From: Candidatus Metaruminococcus caecorum
GTDB taxonomy: Bacteria; Bacillota; Clostridia; Oscillospirales; Ruminococcaceae
Direction of reading: 5' to 3'
Assembly (NCBI GenBank): GCA_904420045.1
Contig: CAJFTY010000012.1
Coordinates: forward strand, 1-64,000
Length of the DNA stretch: 64,000 nt
Shown here piece after piece: positions 62,801-64,000 of the stretch. The notes below the pieces were generated by a model. That model saw only the letters and a list, made by a program, of their open reading frames with translations. It was not told the DNA's origin and searched no databases. Every line of letters begins with the position of its first letter. The first letter of the stretch is position 1. The position numbers and the translations under genes were made by a program.

Positions 62801-64000
62801 TGATCCCCCTGGATGAGGGTCGTGCTCTTCACAGTTGCCTGCGCGCCTTCCAGATACCAGACGGTGTCAGAGGGCACTGTTCCCGTTCCGCCGTTTGCGT
62901 CATAGGTGACCTTGAAGCCGTCCTCCCAGATGGCATACAGGGTGATACCGCCGGACTTCATCGTGATGGAGCTGTTGGGCTGATATCCCTCTCCCGTACC
63001 GTCGGGTTTTACATTCCACTCTTTAAACACCTTTCCCGTTTCCGGCTTGGAGCTGGAAATCCGCTTGACCGTAACCGTCTTGCCAGGGAAATAAACATTT
63101 GTATCTGTGGGAGCTTTGGAATCCCCTCCGCCGTTTTCCACGTTTGCATCATAGGTAATGGCGTATTCATCGTCCCAGATCGCGTACAGCGTTACGTCCT
63201 CATCCTCAAACCGCAAAGAATCCCCCGGCTGGTACGCGGCTCCTGTTCCGTCGGGTCTGGTGTTCCAGTTGGCGAAAAACTTGTCCTCCAGGCAGTACAT
63301 TCCCTTGTCGGAAGCGAGCGTCGCATACTCGCCCTTCTGATAGACGTTTGCATCCACAGGGAGTTCGCCCGCGCCGCCGTTTAAGTCATAGGTCAGGGTG
63401 TGGGAATCGGTTTTGGGCAGGGCCGCTTTCAGCTTTGCCGCCGCGTCGTCCACCTGCTGTTGATCTTTCGTCAGGTCGGTCATCACAGCGTTGGCGTTGT
63501 CATACGCAGCCTTCACAGCCGCGTCGCTCAGCAGCGCATCCTTGTTGTCCGCGCTGTTGACAAAGGCAATGCGTTTGGCAAGCTGTCCCCGGTCCACATT
63601 TTTGGCATCTGCCGGGCCGTTTAAATCCCCCATTGCCAAAGTGAACTGAATACGGACCACCGCGCCGCTTTTCAGCGCGTATCCACCCATGCCCACGGCA
63701 GGCGATACATTGTCCACCGAGTACATCCACCCGGAAAAACTGGCGTAGTCTTTTTCACCCAGCCAGCCCTCCGCCTGACGGCTGCCCAGCTCGCCCGCCA
63801 AATCCTTGATATAGGCGGGGGGATTGGGCTCCCGGTCATCCTCGTCCTTGATGGCGCTTAAATAGGTGATGGTGTCGTTTTCACTTCCCACCACGCCAGA
63901 ATTCTTAAAGTTGCCGGTGCCAAGCACTCTCGCCAGCGCGCGCCCCACCGTCTCCCCCTGGTAAAAGGGAATTTCGGCCGGTTCTTTGAGATAGCCCTGT
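59845..64000 (-). CDS. Giant surface protein: DUF4430, nine InlB repeats, alpha/alpha toroid, wall anchor (5' end outside window)
   Basis: The frame stays open to base 64000 beyond the in-frame GTG at 63948, with DUF4430-like sequence (FYQGETVGRALARV), so the start is beyond the window. Order: DUF4430 (part; SGWMYSVDNVSPAVGMGGYA), a short helical FIVAR-like stretch, nine InlB/Listeria-Bacteroides repeats of about 75-85 residues (YDANGGTGT...FKEWNTKPDGTG...GVTLYAIY), then prenyltransferase-like toroid repeats (GGGWSLMGDKADPDITAMAL, GINPKSDERFVKENGNAL, PGGGFKHLLN), a helical region, a Ser-rich spacer and NPVTG plus a hydrophobic helix and KKRKTR. It is thus wall-anchored and carries both halves of the intrinsic-factor fold in one chain. 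Confidence 0.88.
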   Translation of the reverse strand, partial: QGYLKEPAEIPFYQGETVGRALARVLGTGNFKNSGVVGSENDTITYLSAIKDEDDREPNPPAYIKDLAGELGSRQAEGWLGEKDYASFSGWMYSVDNVSPAVGMGGYALKSGAVVRIQFTLAMGDLNGPADAKNVDRGQLAKRIAFVNSADNKDALLSDAAVKAAYDNANAVMTDLTKDQQQVDDAAAKLKAALPKTDSHTLTYDLNGGAGELPVDANVYQKGEYATLASDKGMYCLEDKFFANWNTRPDGTGAAYQPGDSLRFEDEDVTLYAIWDDEYAITYDANVENGGGDSKAPTDTNVYFPGKTVTVKRISSSKPETGKVFKEWNVKPDGTGEGYQPNSSITMKSGGITLYAIWEDGFKVTYDANGGTGTVPSDTVWYLEGAQATVKSTTLIQGDQVFKEWNTKADGTGESIAPSSKLAVPKGGVTLYAQYGAAAKVTYDANGGTGTVPTDTKAYLVGGTFSVKSGSSLKLGTDKMFKEWNLKPDGTGDSYKAYDSVQMLENGVTLYAIYVTGYRVSYDLNGGQGTRPEDKNLYLSGGTAYLKSGTSLTKGEDQLFKEWNTKPDGTGDGYLSSKSMTVPEGGVTLYAIYDQGYTLTYDANGGTGSVPVDEKYHLAGEYLYLTYTASKLPAAPEGKVFLGWSLDPAGESGVDVKLEEFPAKNTTVYAIWGDGIKLSYEIGAGTGETPTVDKLMGGYKDTFHYTDRGSKITPPEGLALKEWNTAADGSGIAVTPGKGLDLTLLPGQLKVTLYAIYAPQFQVIYDANGGEGAPEESSAVFPGNTVTLSKETPAKDGAEFRRWNTKPDGTGIEYKPGDKITLGDQDVTLYARWSKNAVRYDANGGENPPVDPELYVPNAPVKAQDVGSMAAAGKRFVCWNTKADGTGVSYLPGDTLRIGKGDLTLYAVWRANEVEKELAEHLAYLYKAVPQPGIGTTKGDWSVTALARGRFDVPRSYYEGYYTRVAVELAEADGVLSASKYTEYARVILGLTAAGYDPSQVAGYNLFDNLADYDKVVEQGVNGLASALLALDSRDDSLNQAGNIRQRYVDGILAAEIQGGGWSLMGDKADPDITAMALQALAPYQEQEAVRAAVERGVNCLSAMQDANGRFIGVDGENAESSAQVVIALSTLGINPKSDERFVKENGNALSALQAYALPGGGFKHLLNGEADDMATDQGILALTAYDRLINGENTLYDMTDAERVENPDKAAAEAILKQAKADASEELSSYKNPADYRAAQQKQLEQELQKGLAAIEQAASVEEVASALAAAKSAMDSIPTDEQLTEQENSSSSKPQPGPDDSSQQTPSENPGESSSGGEQNSDETSSSDPMGETGTSSETSSSGSGQAEGNNSNPVTGAAASAFGMLILSGCAAVVAKKRKTR

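Overview
The window looks like a chromosome segment of a fermentative, Gram-positive Clostridia member, most like the gut Oscillospiraceae/Ruminococcaceae. Grounds: mid-50s GC by eye, strong AAAGGA/GGAGG ribosome sites, sigma-A promoters with 17-bp spacers, a T-box, a preQ1 candidate, ECF transporters, a GlgC/GlgD pair, UPF0735, DegV and TIGR04076 proteins, and Spo0A-box-like sites. It is accessory-poor: I see no phage, IS element, CRISPR array or rRNA. There is one tRNA.

Layout. 1-2.5 kb: 3' part of purL. 2.6-4.2 kb: small XRE regulator, hairpin-rich spacer, queT under a preQ1-I-like riboswitch, a 43-aa membrane protein. 4.3-9.9 kb: a terminator-bounded, lower-GC block with a large secreted GH59 galactosylceramidase-like enzyme and a divergent AraC regulator. 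9.95-13.1 kb: three-gene ABC importer behind a T-box with a UGG (Trp) specifier (trpXYZ type). 13.2-17.5 kb: YibE/F membrane protein, anchored metallophosphatase, small membrane protein. 17.6-21.5 kb: tRNA-Pro(GGG), cca, AI-2E-family protein, esterase. 21.7-22.4 kb: two small genes. 22.5-26.5 kb: UPF0735-hom-thrB-lysC threonine operon. 26.7-32.2 kb: DUF975-proB-proA-membrane protein, then histidine phosphatase and cobO. 32.4-33.2 kb: XRE regulator. 33.3-39.8 kb: glgB-glgC-glgD-glgA. 40-45.8 kb: membrane protein, gap, a degenerate histidine kinase behind three Spo0A-box-like sites, GNAT, trmL (no standard start codon), DegV. 45.9-49.8 kb: pgk-tpiA-gpmI. 49.9-54.2 kb: TIGR04076 gene, malQ-glgP. 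54.3-64.0 kb: a leftward operon of two secreted alpha/alpha-toroid proteins, a membrane-tethered DUF4430 protein and a complete ECF transporter (T, fused A-A', S).

How the genes fit. Glycolysis (gap, pgk, tpiA, gpmI) sits beside glycogen synthesis (glgBCDA) and breakdown (malQ, glgP), suggesting a carbon-storage cell, possibly linked to sporulation. The most interesting system is the last operon. DUF4430 is the family that includes the C-terminal beta-domain of animal intrinsic factor/transcobalamin, and the toroid repeats resemble its N-terminal alpha-domain. Together with an S component resembling cobalamin ECF subunits, this reads as a surface cobalamin (or related corrinoid) capture-and-import machine built from the two halves of the intrinsic-factor fold. 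cobO, elsewhere in the window, fits salvage of imported corrinoids. A second new signal is a family of structured intergenic repeats (35.0-35.2 and 48.0-48.3 kb) whose stems differ in sequence but keep pairing.
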